Shown: in pieces, positions 1-11,158 of the stretch | Layout: every line of letters begins with the position of its first letter | Position numbering within the stretch: the stretch's first letter is position 1 | NCBI GenBank assembly: GCA_025200525.1 | Contig: CM045761.1 | Span: 203,972,321-204,036,320, forward strand | DNA: 64,000 bases | Direction of reading: 5' to 3' | From: Camellia lanceoleosa | Taxonomy: Eukaryota; Streptophyta; Magnoliopsida; Ericales; Theaceae | Program-made: the position numbers and the translations under genes | The notes under the pieces: generated by a model | What the model was told of the DNA's origin: nothing | Databases searched by the model: none | What the model saw: only the letters and a program-made list of their open reading frames with translations

Positions 1-3000
1 TATTAAAAGTCAAAAAGATTTACATAACTTTTCATTCTAATTTTTCCTACACACTAATTTATATAATTTTTAATACACATTTTTCATAAAAAGTCAAAAG
101 TTAACCCAAGCAATCATATTTTTTTCCTCAATTTTTAACTAAGAAAGTCAAAAGTGTACTTATTTATCAAATAAGATAATAATAAACTCATTTGGGAAAG
201 AGGGTTTGGGGCTTTTTAGTTAAAATAGTCAAAAAGTAAATAAATAAATAAAATAGATTTTTAATTCTAATAAGACAAAATATCATATTCAATTTATAAT
301 CATTATATTATTTCTCTCATAAAAATCAAAAATTCTTCCCAAACTAAGTTTTTAACCCCAAATTAAAATAGCTAAAAAGCTAAAAAGACAACTCACTTCC
401 TAAACAAATCCAACATTAATCTCAAAGGCCAAATAAAGTGGTCACATAAATATAAATATAAATATAAATATAAGAAAAAGTTAATTTATTAATTTCAACT
501 TATTTAGATTATACCACCTATTTATTTTATTTTTATATATTTCCTAAAAAATTAAGAACTAGTTTTCTTCTTTCGAAACAAAACCAGAATAATACATAGT
601 CCACCTCGCATGACTTGTGACCTACATTCCATATTCCAAACTATACAACTTACAAAAAAATTAATTTTTAATTTTTTGAAACAATAGTAAAATTCAAACC
701 GAGTCTTCAAAACTTATAAAAGGCGGCTGGCTTTCATCTGTTTTCAACTTCACAAACTCCATCCCTCTCTCCGCCCAATGGCTCTGCAATATTCGCACGA
801 TCTTTATGGCCTCCCTGGCCTCGATCATCTTCTTGGCTTTCTGTATCACCACCACCTTTTCCATCCCCAACCTATTATCTCCTCCGAAAATCTCCTCTCC
901 ACCCCCAAATCCACCCCAATTACGCCATCCAAGAACATCACCGCCACCAACAACAAATCGTCCTCGACTCCATCCCCTCCGTCTCGATTCTTCTTCCTGC
1001 CTGGGAAGTCTCGTCGTTGTATCTCTGGCTACGCCGATTATGCCGGACTTCATCGCCGGCCCTTCACCTGCCTCTTCCCCAACAACGTTTCTTCGCCGGC
1101 GAAGCCTGCCGGCCATTTTTATTCCGCCTGCCCTTATCGAACCACATTTAAATGTGATTTTCCGATCACACTCCACCGCCGATTGCCTTCAACCTATACT
1201 GACGAGATCGCCGGAGAGAGTACTTGCCTCAGTCGCCGGACCTACCCGGTGGAATTTCCTTCACGACTCTCTTCCACAGAAAACGACGTCGTCTTGTTCG
1301 TGAAAGGCCTCAACCATCGCCAGGGCGGTTACCGACTAGCGAACGAGTTTCGGTGCGTGTTCGGCGACGATGACGGAGTTAACGGGTCAAAACAACCGTT
1401 ACGACTTCATACCAAGAGGTGTTTCGATGTCGAATCCCGAAAGTGTCGGCGTTTTCCGATTCTGGAGGAGGGCGAATCCGAATCTCCTCGAAATGTCGGA
1501 ACAGAAACGTGTGGTCCCTCTTTGGCGTACTACACCCGCGCGCAAGGGTAGTAGTTGAGCAGCCGAAGTCGCTACTGTGCGCCTGCACCATGGTTTACAA
1601 CGTTGCCAAGTTCTTGAAAGAGTGGGTTGTGTACCATTCTTCGATTGGGGTTGATAGATTCATATTATACGACAACGAGAGTGACGATGATTTGTAAGAG
1701 AGTCGTCCAAGAGCTAGTCCAAGAAGGCTATAATGTAACCATTTTGTTTTGGCTATGGCCCAAGACTCAGGAAGCTGGGTTTTCTCACTCTGTGATTTAC
1801 GCAAACACCTGTGCTCATGGATGATGTATATCGATGTCGACGAATTCCGTTTACTCTCCTTCATGGCTGAATTCACCAAACCCATCACACCAAATGTTGA
1901 AATCTCTCTTGCCACAATCACCATCATCGAAAACGGGCAAGTCATGATTAGTTGTTACGAGTTTGGGCCGTCGAATCAGAGCTCGCACCCATTAATGGGG
2001 TAACGCAAGGGTACAACTGTCGAAGGCGATCAGACAACAGGCACAAATCGATTGTGTTGTTAGACGCTGTCGACGAAGTCCTTGCTAAACGTGATTCACC
2101 ATTTCAAATTGAAGCAAGCGTACAGGGAGATGAAGATGAGTGTTGAAGATGCGATGGTGAATCACTACAAGTTTCAGGCGTGGTCGGAGATCAAGACAAA
2201 GTTTCGGCGAAGAATGTCGGCACACGTGGTGGATTGATGCAAGAGATGAATCCAGAGCTCCAAGGATAGGGACGCCGGGATTAGGGTTTGTGCCGGTGGA
2301 GTTCGAAGGGTGGCTGGAGAAGTTTTAGGAGGAGTACGATGAGCGGTTGAAGGATTTAACGAGGCGGTGGTTCGGGTTCGAATCACTGCCGGCTGATGTT
2401 GGCAAAGATGAATGAAGTAGTCTTTAGCCAGGAATTGAGTTTGTAGTTTTGACGTAGACAAAACAAATAGGTGTTTGCATTAACACTGTTGCATGCATTG
2501 GTTTGGAGGTGATTAGGAATTGGATTGGATGAAGGTAAGGTAAACAGAATTGGGCTATACTTACGTATATGTCATAACAAGTAAATATATTGTCTAATGG
2601 ATCTTATGAAAAAAATTTATTATAAAAAAAGTTGTTAATTATATATTTTAGTGACAACTTATAAAAATCATGACCAAAAAAATATATATTAATTGTTAAT
2701 TTTTAAAGACATATATAACAAAATGTAACAAAAAAATTAATTTTAGTGACAATTTTACTAAGACTTATTTTTAATAGAACTTGATGGGAATTAAGTCCAA
2801 CTATTAGGACTTATTAGTAGTTTACCGAACAGAATTTTGTGTACAGATTTTTTTTTTTTTTAGATAGAAATTGATTTATTTATTTTTGTTATGTATTCAT
2901 TTCAATTAAAACAATTCCTACATATAAATGGGAATTTTTTTTTTTTTTTTTAGCCATAAATTAGTATTCCTTGATGGATTTTGTATAAAGATTTATTCTC

Positions 3001-3333
3001 TATTTACATATCATTTTTCAATTTATACGTTCTCTTTTTGAAGTTTGATTTTGAGTGGAAAGTGAATAATTAATACACAATTGGGGTTCTTTTTTATGGA
3101 TATAAATGCTTTCGAGATATATAAATTTTTTTATGAGATTAATATACTTTTTGAATGTAAGATTCATTACTTTGAACTAATTGTAAAAATGCAAGAACAA
3201 AAATTTTTTTATTATTTTAGGCAAGCGACAGACCAAAAATAGGGTCAGTATAGCAAGTAAAAAAAAAAAATTAATACACTTAGTATCATGCAAATTATAC
3301 TTTATTGCCAGTACTTTCATTTTATTGATGCCT
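1..3333. repeat. Near-identical second copy of 28440-31786, ending at the scaffold gap
   Basis: The segment aligns from its first base to its last with 28440-31786, covering promoter, GT92 gene and 3' flank. Long stretches match perfectly (for example from about 2404 to 2850 against 30886 to 31330), while others are full of one-base indels, often in A or T runs, in coding and non-coding DNA alike. The alignment is still continuing where the 100-N gap begins. This suits either an unpolished or allelic contig end placed wrongly next to a contig that already holds the locus, or a real tandem duplication about 28.4 kb apart. I favour an assembly artefact because the indels ignore the reading frame and the copy stops at the gap. 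Confidence 0.9.
778..2415 (+). pseudogene. Frame-broken copy of the GT92 glycosyltransferase gene
   Basis: This is the counterpart of the intact gene at 29248-30897. The start is shifted by an extra base just after the ATG, and many more single-base gains and losses follow. The product therefore breaks into short pieces in all three frames: an N-terminal part from 778, the CACTMVYNVAKFLKEW block near 1590, the YIDVDEF block near 1825, and a C-terminal part near 2100-2300. The same segment has similar indels outside the gene, so this may be sequencing or assembly error rather than biological decay. As it stands it cannot encode the enzyme. Confidence 0.85.
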
Positions 3334-3433
3334 NNNNNNNNNNNNNNNNNNNNNNNNNNNNNNNNNNNNNNNNNNNNNNNNNNNNNNNNNNNNNNNNNNN
3401 NNNNNNNNNNNNNNNNNNNNNNNNNNNNNNNNN
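3334..3433. other. Scaffold gap of exactly 100 N
   Basis: One hundred consecutive N, the usual placeholder for a gap of unknown size. Left of it is the end of the duplicated GT92 segment. Right of it the sequence starts inside the 3' region of a Tat retrotransposon whose 3' LTR is absent. Distances and order across this point should not be trusted. Confidence 0.98.
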
Positions 3434-4205
3434 CCCGCCAATCGATGCTTCCAGTAGTCTTGCTATTGACTCTTTCTTTGTACTTAGTAATTTCCTAAAC
3501 AATGTTTTCAGTTTTCATATTTCGCCGACGTGCCACTTTTTTAATCTAAACAAGTAGTCTTTTTGTAGGCCGAAGTGTCCTTTTTTTTTTTTCTCTTAAT
3601 GTAAGCACAACTTCTTCTTTCAAGTATTTGAATGTTTGTCTTTCCTTTACTGTCTTGTATGATTCTACACTTAGAATATTTTTGCATGTTTTCAAAGTAC
3701 ACCTTAACTGTGTAATCTCTTCGGGGTATAATACCTCAGATATACCCACTGACTGTTTATCTTGGCCTTGGTTTGACACTTGAAAACATTTTGTAGAAAT
3801 ATTTTCACAAGTGTTTATTTAAAACTGCCACTTTTCTCTCACTTATTAAGACTTACTTCCATTACCTTCAAGTCTTGGCAACATGGTAATCTCGAATATT
3901 AAGAAATGCGTAGATACTTGCTTTCAACATAACCTTGGCTTAATTTTAACTTGTAAATTTTTTCAAAATTTCAACAAGTGTTAAACCAACTTTAGTTTGT
4001 AAATTCAACTTCCAAGCATTATTCTTGACTCTCTACCCCTAATGTGAACTTAAGTTTCACTTATGTTCACATTAAGCATCTACCTATGATCTTGTCGCAG
4101 ATCGATTCAAACAAAGATTGAGGTTATTAACCCGGTCTCTCTGTTAATCTAACTGCATTACTAATGTCATTCAAAGTTTTCATTACATTGACCTGACAAA
4201 TCTAG
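3434..4205. other. Non-coding 3' region of the first Tat element
   Basis: AT-rich sequence downstream (in element sense) of the pol end and outside the tandem array. Short open stretches occur on both strands, but none resembles a known protein. In this clade the interval often carries extra, sometimes antisense, frames. I could not recognise one here. Confidence 0.5.
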
Positions 4206-4217
4206 GTTAATTCAACT

Positions 4218-4678
4218 TAGTTCAACTTGATTATATGCAAGTATAATTCAACTCTGCCGTATAATAAGTTTAAGTTATTCGTTATGTTTCAATCAGAAAC
4301 ATCGCCAACTTAGTTCAACTCTATTATATGCAAGTATAATTCAAGTCTACCATATAATAAGTCTAAGTTATTCGTCATGTTTCAATCAGAAACATTGCCA
4401 ACTTAGTTCAACTCTATTATATGCAAGTATAATTCAACTCTGCCATATAATAAGTCTAAGTTATTCGTCATGTTTCAATCAAAAATATCGCCAACTTAGT
4501 TCAACTCTATTATATGTAAGTACAATTCAACTCTACCATATAATAAGTCTAAGTTATTCGTCATGTTTCAATCAGAAACATCGCCAACTTAGTTCAACTC
4601 TATTATATGCAAGTATAATTCAATTTTGCCATATAATAAGTCTAAGTTATTCGTCATGTTTCAATCAGAAACATCGCC
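4218..4678. repeat. Tandem array of about 92 bp units, five copies, in the Tat 3' region
   Basis: Each unit starts near AACTTAGTTCAACT, passes through TATATGCAAGTATAATTCAA and ATAATAAGTCTAAGTTATTC, and ends at TTTCAATCAGAAACAT. Copies differ by only a few bases. Tandem arrays between pol and the 3' LTR are common in Tat elements, and the second element in this window has an unrelated array in the same place. Confidence 0.88.
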
Positions 4679-4799
4679 AAGTGACTGGTCAATCCTTTTA
4701 CACAAGTTTGAAATAAAAAATTGAGCTAAAATTTTATTAATTACTTCAGCTAATAACAAAAAAACTTAAAAACAAAAGAAAATTTTAATGATAAAAAAA

Positions 4800-6040
4800 C
4801 TTCAGGTTGCAAGTATTCCAAGGTCTTGGGAACTCTTTGCCTTCTTGTCTTGACCGATATGCATTGCGGGACCTAGATAATTCTATAAGGTCTTTCCCAA
4901 TTTGGGTCAAGCTTGCCCTCTCTGGGATCCTTCTTGTTACCGACGACCTTTCTCAAGATGAGGTCTCTAACTTGAAACTCTCGTGGGTTGACCTTTTTGT
5001 TGTGAGCCTTGGCAAGCTACTGCTGATATACCCCCAGCTAAATTGCTGCCTTCTTCATTCTTTCTTCTAATAGATCTAGATCTTGGGCTAAAAATGCATC
5101 ATTAGTTCTATTTTCCAATCCTAGGTTCGACCTGGGATGCCGACCTCCAATAGGATTCTTTGCCTCGTGCCATAAGCCATAGCAAATGGAATTCTCCGAT
5201 TGATGTTCTCGGCATAGTCCGATATGCCCATAGTACACTGGGCAACTCATCCACCCACTTCCCCTTTGTTGCTTCCAGCCTCTTCTTGATCCCATCCAAG
5301 ATAACTTTATTGAATACTTCTGCTTGTCTATTGCTTTGAGGGAAACTTAGAGTGGAATAGTAATTCTTGATTTTGTACTTTGCACAGAAGCTCTTGATTA
5401 GCTTACTGTAAAACTGCATACCATTGTCTGCTATTATTGCGGTTGGGATCCCAAATCTGGTGATGATGTTCTTCCATATGAAGTTTTTTACATCAATATC
5501 CCGAATCTTTGCGAGGGGTTCAGCTTCAACCCACTTGGTAAAGTAATCTATTATCACTAGCAGGAACTTCCTTTGTCTAGTTGCCTGAGGTGGCTGTCCA
5601 ACAAAATCCATGCCCCATTGGGCAAATGGACAAGGACTGGATACTGGGTTTAAATCTGCTGTTGGTCAATGTATCAAAGGTGCAAACCTCTGGCACTTCT
5701 CACACTTTCTAACATAAGCTTCAGCATCTTTCTGCATATAGGGCCACCAGTATCCCTGAGTAATGGCCCTATGAGCAAGTGACCTGCCCCATGTGTGGCT
5801 TCCACATACTCCTTCATGTATCTTATACAAGAAGTCTTCAACTTGTGAAGGATGCACACACCTCAAAAGGGGTCCAGTAAAAGATATTCTGTAGAGATGC
5901 CTTTTTGCTATTAGACTGAATCTTGCCGACTTCAGTCTGATCTTGTGTGCTTCTTTATGATCATCTAGTAGTTTTTCCTCTTTAAGGAATACTATTATTC
6001 CATCCATCCAGTTTGGTCTCATTTCCACACATTGCTTCAT
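4800..6040 (-). pseudogene. Integrase region of the first Tat element (broken)
   Basis: Minus-strand frames give, in order, the HHCC zinc-binding region (about 6040-5670, with paired His in a VCGSHTWG context and a CEKC pair), the catalytic core (about 5611-5110, with DNGMQF for the second Asp and NRQAEVFN for the Glu) and a C-terminal region down to about 4800 resembling the end of the other Tat integrase. Frameshifts and stops separate the parts. Family function is insertion of retrotransposon cDNA. This copy is dead. Confidence 0.85.
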
Positions 6041-6049
6041 GCTCGTTCG

Positions 6050-6480
6050 ATGGTTCTACACTTGGCCTAACAAGTAGTCAACCATTATTGTCCTTACCTC
6101 TCTTGGTTTTATTGCACTAGCCAAGTTGGCCAAGGCATCAGCATGGTTGTTGTCATCTCGGCCGACTTGCTGTAGTCGGCAATTTTGGAACATTGCCATC
6201 AGTCTGTCCACCTCTTTTACATAGGCCACCATCCTTTCATCTCGGGCTGCGTATTCGCCTGTTGCCTGGTTGACGATAAGTTAGGAGTCACAAAAGACCA
6301 TTACCTTATCGGCTTCCATTGCTGCTGCTAATTTCAACCCTGCGATCAGTGCTTCATACTCTACTTCGTTGTTTGAGGTATGAATGGATAGTGCTAGCAT
6401 CTGCCCATCCGGTGATACTAACACTACTTCCCGCTCAGCATTGGGGTTTGATCTTTCGTCAACTAACAGGCGAAAGAAGT
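6050..6480 (-). pseudogene. Archaeal-type second RNase H domain of the first Tat element
   Basis: Read on the minus strand, this interval between the normal RNase H and the integrase encodes a run matching the second RNase H of the Tat clade: an SNNEVEYEAL block, then FCDS and VNQ, then a DALANLASA block. A TAA stop interrupts it between FCDS and the following LIVNQ, near 6285. This domain is the main reason for assigning the element to Tat. Confidence 0.75.
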
Positions 6481-6496
6481 CGCCGATGTTAATACT

Positions 6497-7502
6497 TTAG
6501 GATTTGAGTTTCTCTTCTTTCCTCTGTTTGGCTATCCCCAACTGGGTTTCCCTTTGTTCACCTAGACATCGTATACCTCGGCTTAATGGAGCCCGATGTA
6601 TGATGGCGCCCGGTGTGAACTCGACCACGAAATCAGCCAAAACTTGGCCTTTAATTGTTGTTCTGGGTCTGAATTCTAGGTCATATTGGCCCAACACCAC
6701 TGCCCATCTGGCTATCCTACCTGTCAGATCTCCTTGCTGCAACAAGGACTTCAAAGGATGCTCAATTAACACCATAATCTTGTGGGCTTGAAAGTAATGA
6801 TTTAGTTTCTTGGAGGCCATTACTAAAGCCAGTGTCAACTTCTCTAAGGGCATGTATCTAGTCTTTGCATCTGCTAGGGTTTTACTCACGTAGTCTACTG
6901 CCATTTGTTCTCCTTTTTTCTTCTCTGACTACCATTGCACTTACTGCATGCTCTGAAACCACCAAGTATAAAAACAGCTCCTCTCCAGGTACTGGGTTTG
7001 ATAGAACTGGAGCGGTGGTCAAGTATTTCTTCAAGTCGGTCAAGGCGTCTTCGCACTCTTCTGTCCATAAGAAATCTGTGGCTTTCTTCACTAAACTGAA
7101 GAAAGGTTTGCATTTGTCAGAACTTCTGCTTATGAATCTATTTAGGGCTGCAGCCCTTCCAGTCAATATCTGCACTTGTTTTGCCGATGTTGGGCTGTTT
7201 AACTCCAAAATGGCCTTGATTTGATTCAGGCTTGCCTCAATGCCCTTTCTAATGACCAAGTATCCCAGGAATTTTCTTGACCCAACTCCAAATGCACACT
7301 TCAATGCATCGAGTCGGAGCCAAAATGTCCTTAGAATATCAAAGACTATCTTTATGTCAGCCAAATGATCTTCAGGTTCCTTAGTTTTCACGATCATGTC
7401 ATCAATGTAAACCTCCACTATTTTGCCTATTAGGTGTCTGAACATCTTAGTCACTAATCTCTAGTAAGTTGCTCCTACATTTTTCAACCCAAAAGGCATC
7501 AC
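6497..7502 (-). pseudogene. Reverse transcriptase C-half and RNase H of the first Tat element
   Basis: The minus strand shows the catalytic YIDDM motif (about 7388-7412), followed by the RT thumb region ([18 protein letters not shown]) and the standard Ty3 RNase H (ending near LADFVVEFTPG). A frameshift near 6900 separates the two halves. Upstream in element sense, the RT is interrupted by the solo LTR at 7506-9776. No intact enzyme can be made. Confidence 0.87.
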
Positions 7503-8529
7503 TCTTATGATATCCCTGTTCCGCAATATGTTAATTAGTCCTTAATATGAGCATGATTATGTATTTAATATGATTTTGTCTGCCATTATGTGAAAATATG
7601 TGATTTTGAATTTCTATTTGTTCACCGTAGGAATATCTATTCGATTATTTTCTTTGGAAATTAAATTGAAGGCCTTATCGACCACAGAACCTGAAATTGA
7701 TTACGCCTTAGTGATTAGCGTAATTTTTAAAACCTACAGTGAAATTTAATTGAAAATTAATTCAGATCAAATTTATTAGATTTAATTGATGTCATAATGC
7801 TCAAGTTATTTAATATTAAAAATTTGCATTAGTGGAATTTATGAAAAAAAGGGCACTACACTCAATTCCCTCATTTGAGCTCAAAAATCAGATTTGTGCC
7901 TTAGAATAGAGAGGGTCGCTATAGAGAGAAAGGGAGAGAATTGTGTAATCTTGGCTCAAGGTTTGGGAATTTGAAGATTTAACTCAAGAATTGACTAGAG
8001 CTTGGGTGTTTGAAGCTCCTGGGTGAGTGATTAACCCTTGACTCATGAATTTTAATTTGTATTTTGTAGATTCAAAGTTGAATGATGAGAAAGAGCATGT
8101 ATTGAGTTGGTCTTGGTGAATTTAAAAGGCAATAGAGGCATGCATGTATGTAATTACTTTGAATTTGCATGTTTGAGCACCAAATGTTTGATCCATGTAA
8201 GTTTTTAGTTGAAGATCATGCTCTTGACCATCTCTTCATCACATAAGTTGAGAATGAGGATTATAAGTCACATGCATGTGCCATTCACAAAGGTGTAAGT
8301 GTTGAAGACATGAAATTGTAATGTTGGTAATGATTTTGGTGGAAAATGAGCCATGCATGTGTTTGATTTATGGAATTGACCTTCAAAATGTTGTAATTTG
8401 ATGTTGGTACCATGTTAGCACAAATATATGTGAAATTTGAGCCATGGCATGCAAGAAATGTTGGTTAAAGTGTTGAATTCGAGCTCAAGAACAATTTTGG
8501 AAAACCCAAAATTTTTATGTCTTTCGGCG

Positions 8530-8757
8530 TAGGAACCGCCGCTCGAGCGGGGATTTCGAGCTCTTAGTATTTTCTTGCAGGTATGGTGTCCGCTCGAGCA
8601 AGGAAGTTCACGCTCGAGCAGGGAGCTATGTAGGATGAACTTCCGCTTGAGTGTCCGAGTTCACGATCGAGCATAGAATTGATACAACCAGCACTTTTGC
8701 AGACGTAATGGGTCCGCTCGAGCGGGGAATCCCACGCTTGAGCGGGGACCCTGTTTT
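8530..8757. repeat. Paired CGCTCGAGCG palindromes inside the solo LTR
   Basis: At least seven exact or near copies of the palindrome GCTCGAGC occur in pairs spaced about 20 bp apart (for example near 8532, 8590-8618, 8643-8676 and 8712-8743), each usually followed by GGGGA or AGGGA. They lie in an otherwise AT-rich LTR. Some copies show the CG to TG change expected of methylated cytosine (GCTTGAGC). Confidence 0.8.
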
Positions 8758-9039
8758 CTGAAATTTTTAAAGTGTATTTTGTGTTTCGTTTTCCGTTCTC
8801 TTTCACTTGCAAGCACTCTTAGGCATGCATTAAGCATTGTAATTGAGTTAAAGAGATAAGAATAAAGCCTAAAAAGGAATATGTGAATTAAAGAACAGAT
8901 TGAATCGTTTGTGACCCATATGTGCTATATGATGTGTAGGGTCAAGCTCCAGGACAAATCCACAAGCCAATCACTGTGAGTAATATCTTCCAACTGTTTA
9001 CTTCTATGTAAGTTTTGTAAGTTCACTAATTTGAATGGT

Positions 9040-9250
9040 GGACAACGATTGACAAGAATGATTAGGCCAAAGGCCGATTGACATGAATGATTGGGCCAAA
9101 TGCGATTAGTGAGAATGATTGGGCCGGTGGCCGATTGACATAAATAATTGGGCCGAAGGCCGATTGACATAAATGATTGGGTCGAAGGCCGATTGACATA
9201 AAGGATTGGGCCGAAGGCCGATTGATACAAGTGATTGGGCCAAAGGCCGT
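9040..9250. repeat. About 30 bp minisatellite inside the solo LTR
   Basis: Roughly six to seven head-to-tail copies with the core GGCCGATTGACATAAATGAT followed by TGGGCCGAA. Copies differ at a few sites. It lies about 530 bp from the LTR start in element sense and is part of the LTR rather than of the host element. Confidence 0.85.
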
Positions 9251-9776
9251 CTGCTGTAACTGTTTCAAAGATTGCTTATGTACCTTCCTTATTTGATATT
9301 ATTCACTAGGCTTTCGCTCACGCTCATTCATGTATATGCAGGTGAGCCAAGGGATGTCCAGAACCAGCCTCGGTGAAATTATGAGAAACAGTCAAAGTTT
9401 TGAGGAGTCAGCCCAAACGTCTCACGCACGAGACCGTCTTCGTCTTCGTCCTTTGTTGATAGTTTTGTTATGATGGCGAAAGCATTAGACTATCTTTGTA
9501 TATAAGTCTTGGGTTCGACTGACTGAAACTTGTATGATCTTGTTTGTACACTGTTCTGTGTTAGTTCATAGTTTGATGTGAGTTATTAACATATAAATGT
9601 TTGGAATGTTATAGTGTGCATATAAGCACAGCTCTATAGACAAAGTTTTAAATTTGCTTCCGTTTGGCCCCTTTACGCTGATGAGTTTTGTTTTAATTGG
9701 TTTAAGGCCGTAGGTGATCTCTTGATTACTAGCCGGTTATGGCCTTAACCCATAAGGACGATTTCGGGTTGTGACA

Positions 9777-10155
9777 ACTCTATAGCAATACAGCCCTTTT
9801 GGGGCTAATAAATGCAGTATTCTCCTCATCTGGGGAGTACATGGCTATCTGGTGGTACCCTCTGTAAGCGTCCAGGAAGCTCATCCTTCCATGCCCTGAA
9901 GTGGCATCCACCAATTGGTCAACTTGGGTAGTGGAAAACTGTCACTAATCTCTAGTAAGTTGCTCCTGCATTTTTCAACCCAAAAGGCATCACTCTATAG
10001 CAATACAGCCTTTTGAGGTGATAAATGTAGTCTTCTCCTCATTTAAGGGGTACATGGCTATCTGGTGGTACCCTTTGTAAGCATCCAAGAAGCTCATCCT
10101 TCTATGCCCTGAAGTGGCATCCACTAATTGGTCAATCTTGGGTAGTGGAAAACTA
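9777..10155 (-). repeat. Duplicated RT segment flanking the solo LTR
   Basis: The stretch 9941-10155 repeats the sequence made of 7451-7505 joined to 9777-9940 across the solo LTR, about 215 bp covering the same piece of RT. The two copies differ at several positions (GCTCCTACAT against GCTCCTGCAT, and the stretch after AATACAGCC). This is either an old tandem duplication or a junction between two related elements. The solo LTR went into one of the copies later. Confidence 0.8.
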
Positions 10156-10716
10156 TCTTTGGGATAAGCCTTCTTCAAGCTGGTGAAGTCCATGCAGACC
10201 CTCCACTTCCTATTATTTTTCTTCACAACAACTGTATTTGATAACTATGTTGGGTAGTTTACCTCTCGAATGGCCCTAGCCTCCAGAAGTTTATCCACTT
10301 TTTCTACTGCCTCAACATACATCAACGTCAGCCTCCTTGCTCATTTGGATGATAGGTTTTGCCGACCTGTTCACATTCAGTTTATGGCAAGTGACCTTGG
10401 GGTCAATGCCAGGCATCTCGTATGGTATCTAGGTAAACACCTCAAGGTTTGCTCTCAAGAACGCCTTTAATTCCTTTTCCTCCTCCTCGTAAGCTTTGAG
10501 AAGAAAGAAGCGCTCTTCATCCCCTTGCTGGACCAAGATCTTCTTCAGGGCTTCTTCACTTTTCTTGGCTGGTTCTTTGCTGACGTCCTCAAGGACTTCC
10601 ATGTCCTCATCCTCAATCTCCGCTGCTTCTGCTTCTCGTATGTTGCAGGTGAATTTCATTACTACTATGGAGCAATTCTTTGCACCTTTTGATCCCCTCG
10701 ACCTCCTCAATTCCAT
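9941..10716 (-). pseudogene. Reverse transcriptase N-half of the first Tat element
   Basis: Minus-strand frames carry an acidic pol segment (10716-10429) and the RT fingers and palm start, with RKWRVCMDFTSLKKAYPKDS, LPKIDQLVDATSGH and FLDAYKGYHQI (10226-9990). A frameshift and missing sequence separate the two parts. The catalytic YIDD motif lies beyond the solo LTR at 7388-7412. Confidence 0.87.
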
Positions 10717-10813
10717 GCTCTTTGGAAATCGCCTTGGTGGTGCAATATTGAGGAAGCTTTCATTGCATGTAGCTATGGCCTTCCCAAAATAACATTGAAG
10801 GGAGGAGTGTCAG

Positions 10814-11155
10814 TTATTGTGAACTCAATTTTACCTTTTGGTTCCACTGCACCTCAAACTTCTTTGCTCCCAGGGGCCACGTCGGCGTTTCATTGAACCC
10901 GATCATTGGGCCATTGGATTGTTCCAGATAATCTTGGTGAAGGCTAAGCTCCTTATAACACCTGACATACATGATATCACAAGAGTTGCCTTGGTCGATC
11001 AGAATTTGCTTTACCTGGCATTCTCCAATCTGGAGGGATATTACCAAGGCATCGTTGTGTGGATGCTGCACCATCTCTAGGTCGTCTTCAGTAAAGGACA
11101 CCACTAGTCCTTGGTACTCGTCTGCCCTAGGTCTCTTCTGTCGGACCCAATACAC
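10814..11155 (-). pseudogene. Aspartic protease region of the first Tat element
   Basis: Minus-strand frame with HNDALVISLQIGECQVKQIL followed by the active-site block IDQGNSCDIMY, then IGFNETPTWPLG. This matches the retropepsin-like domain of Ty3 elements; the second Tat element has LIDQGSSCEIMYY at the same place. Here the usual DxGSS motif reads DQGNS, so the Ser after Gly is replaced by Asn. The product would process the Gag-Pol polyprotein, but this copy is in a disrupted frame context. Confidence 0.85.
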
Positions 11156-11158
11156 ATG

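Larger units (their letters stand above)
7506..9776 (-). mobile_element. Solo LTR (about 2.27 kb) inserted in the Tat RT, target duplication ACTCT
   Basis: The flanking RT sequence is cut at GCATCACTCT, and the right side resumes with ACTCTATAGCAATACAG. The uninterrupted paralogous sequence at 9987 reads straight through GCATCACTCTATAGC, so ACTCT (7501-7505 and 9777-9781) is a 5 bp target duplication. On the minus strand the insert begins TGTCACAACCCGAAATCG, a typical plant Ty3/gypsy LTR start, and ends GGGATATCATA, which is not a perfect CA end. It has no coding capacity, so it is best read as a solo LTR, possibly of a Tekay/Del-like chromovirus. It holds two internal repeat arrays, listed separately. 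Confidence 0.8.

Noticed and set aside
8925..9268. Frames with repeated GPI/NRPSAQSF-like units
   Set aside because: They are read-through of the minisatellite in the solo LTR, not a protein repeat.
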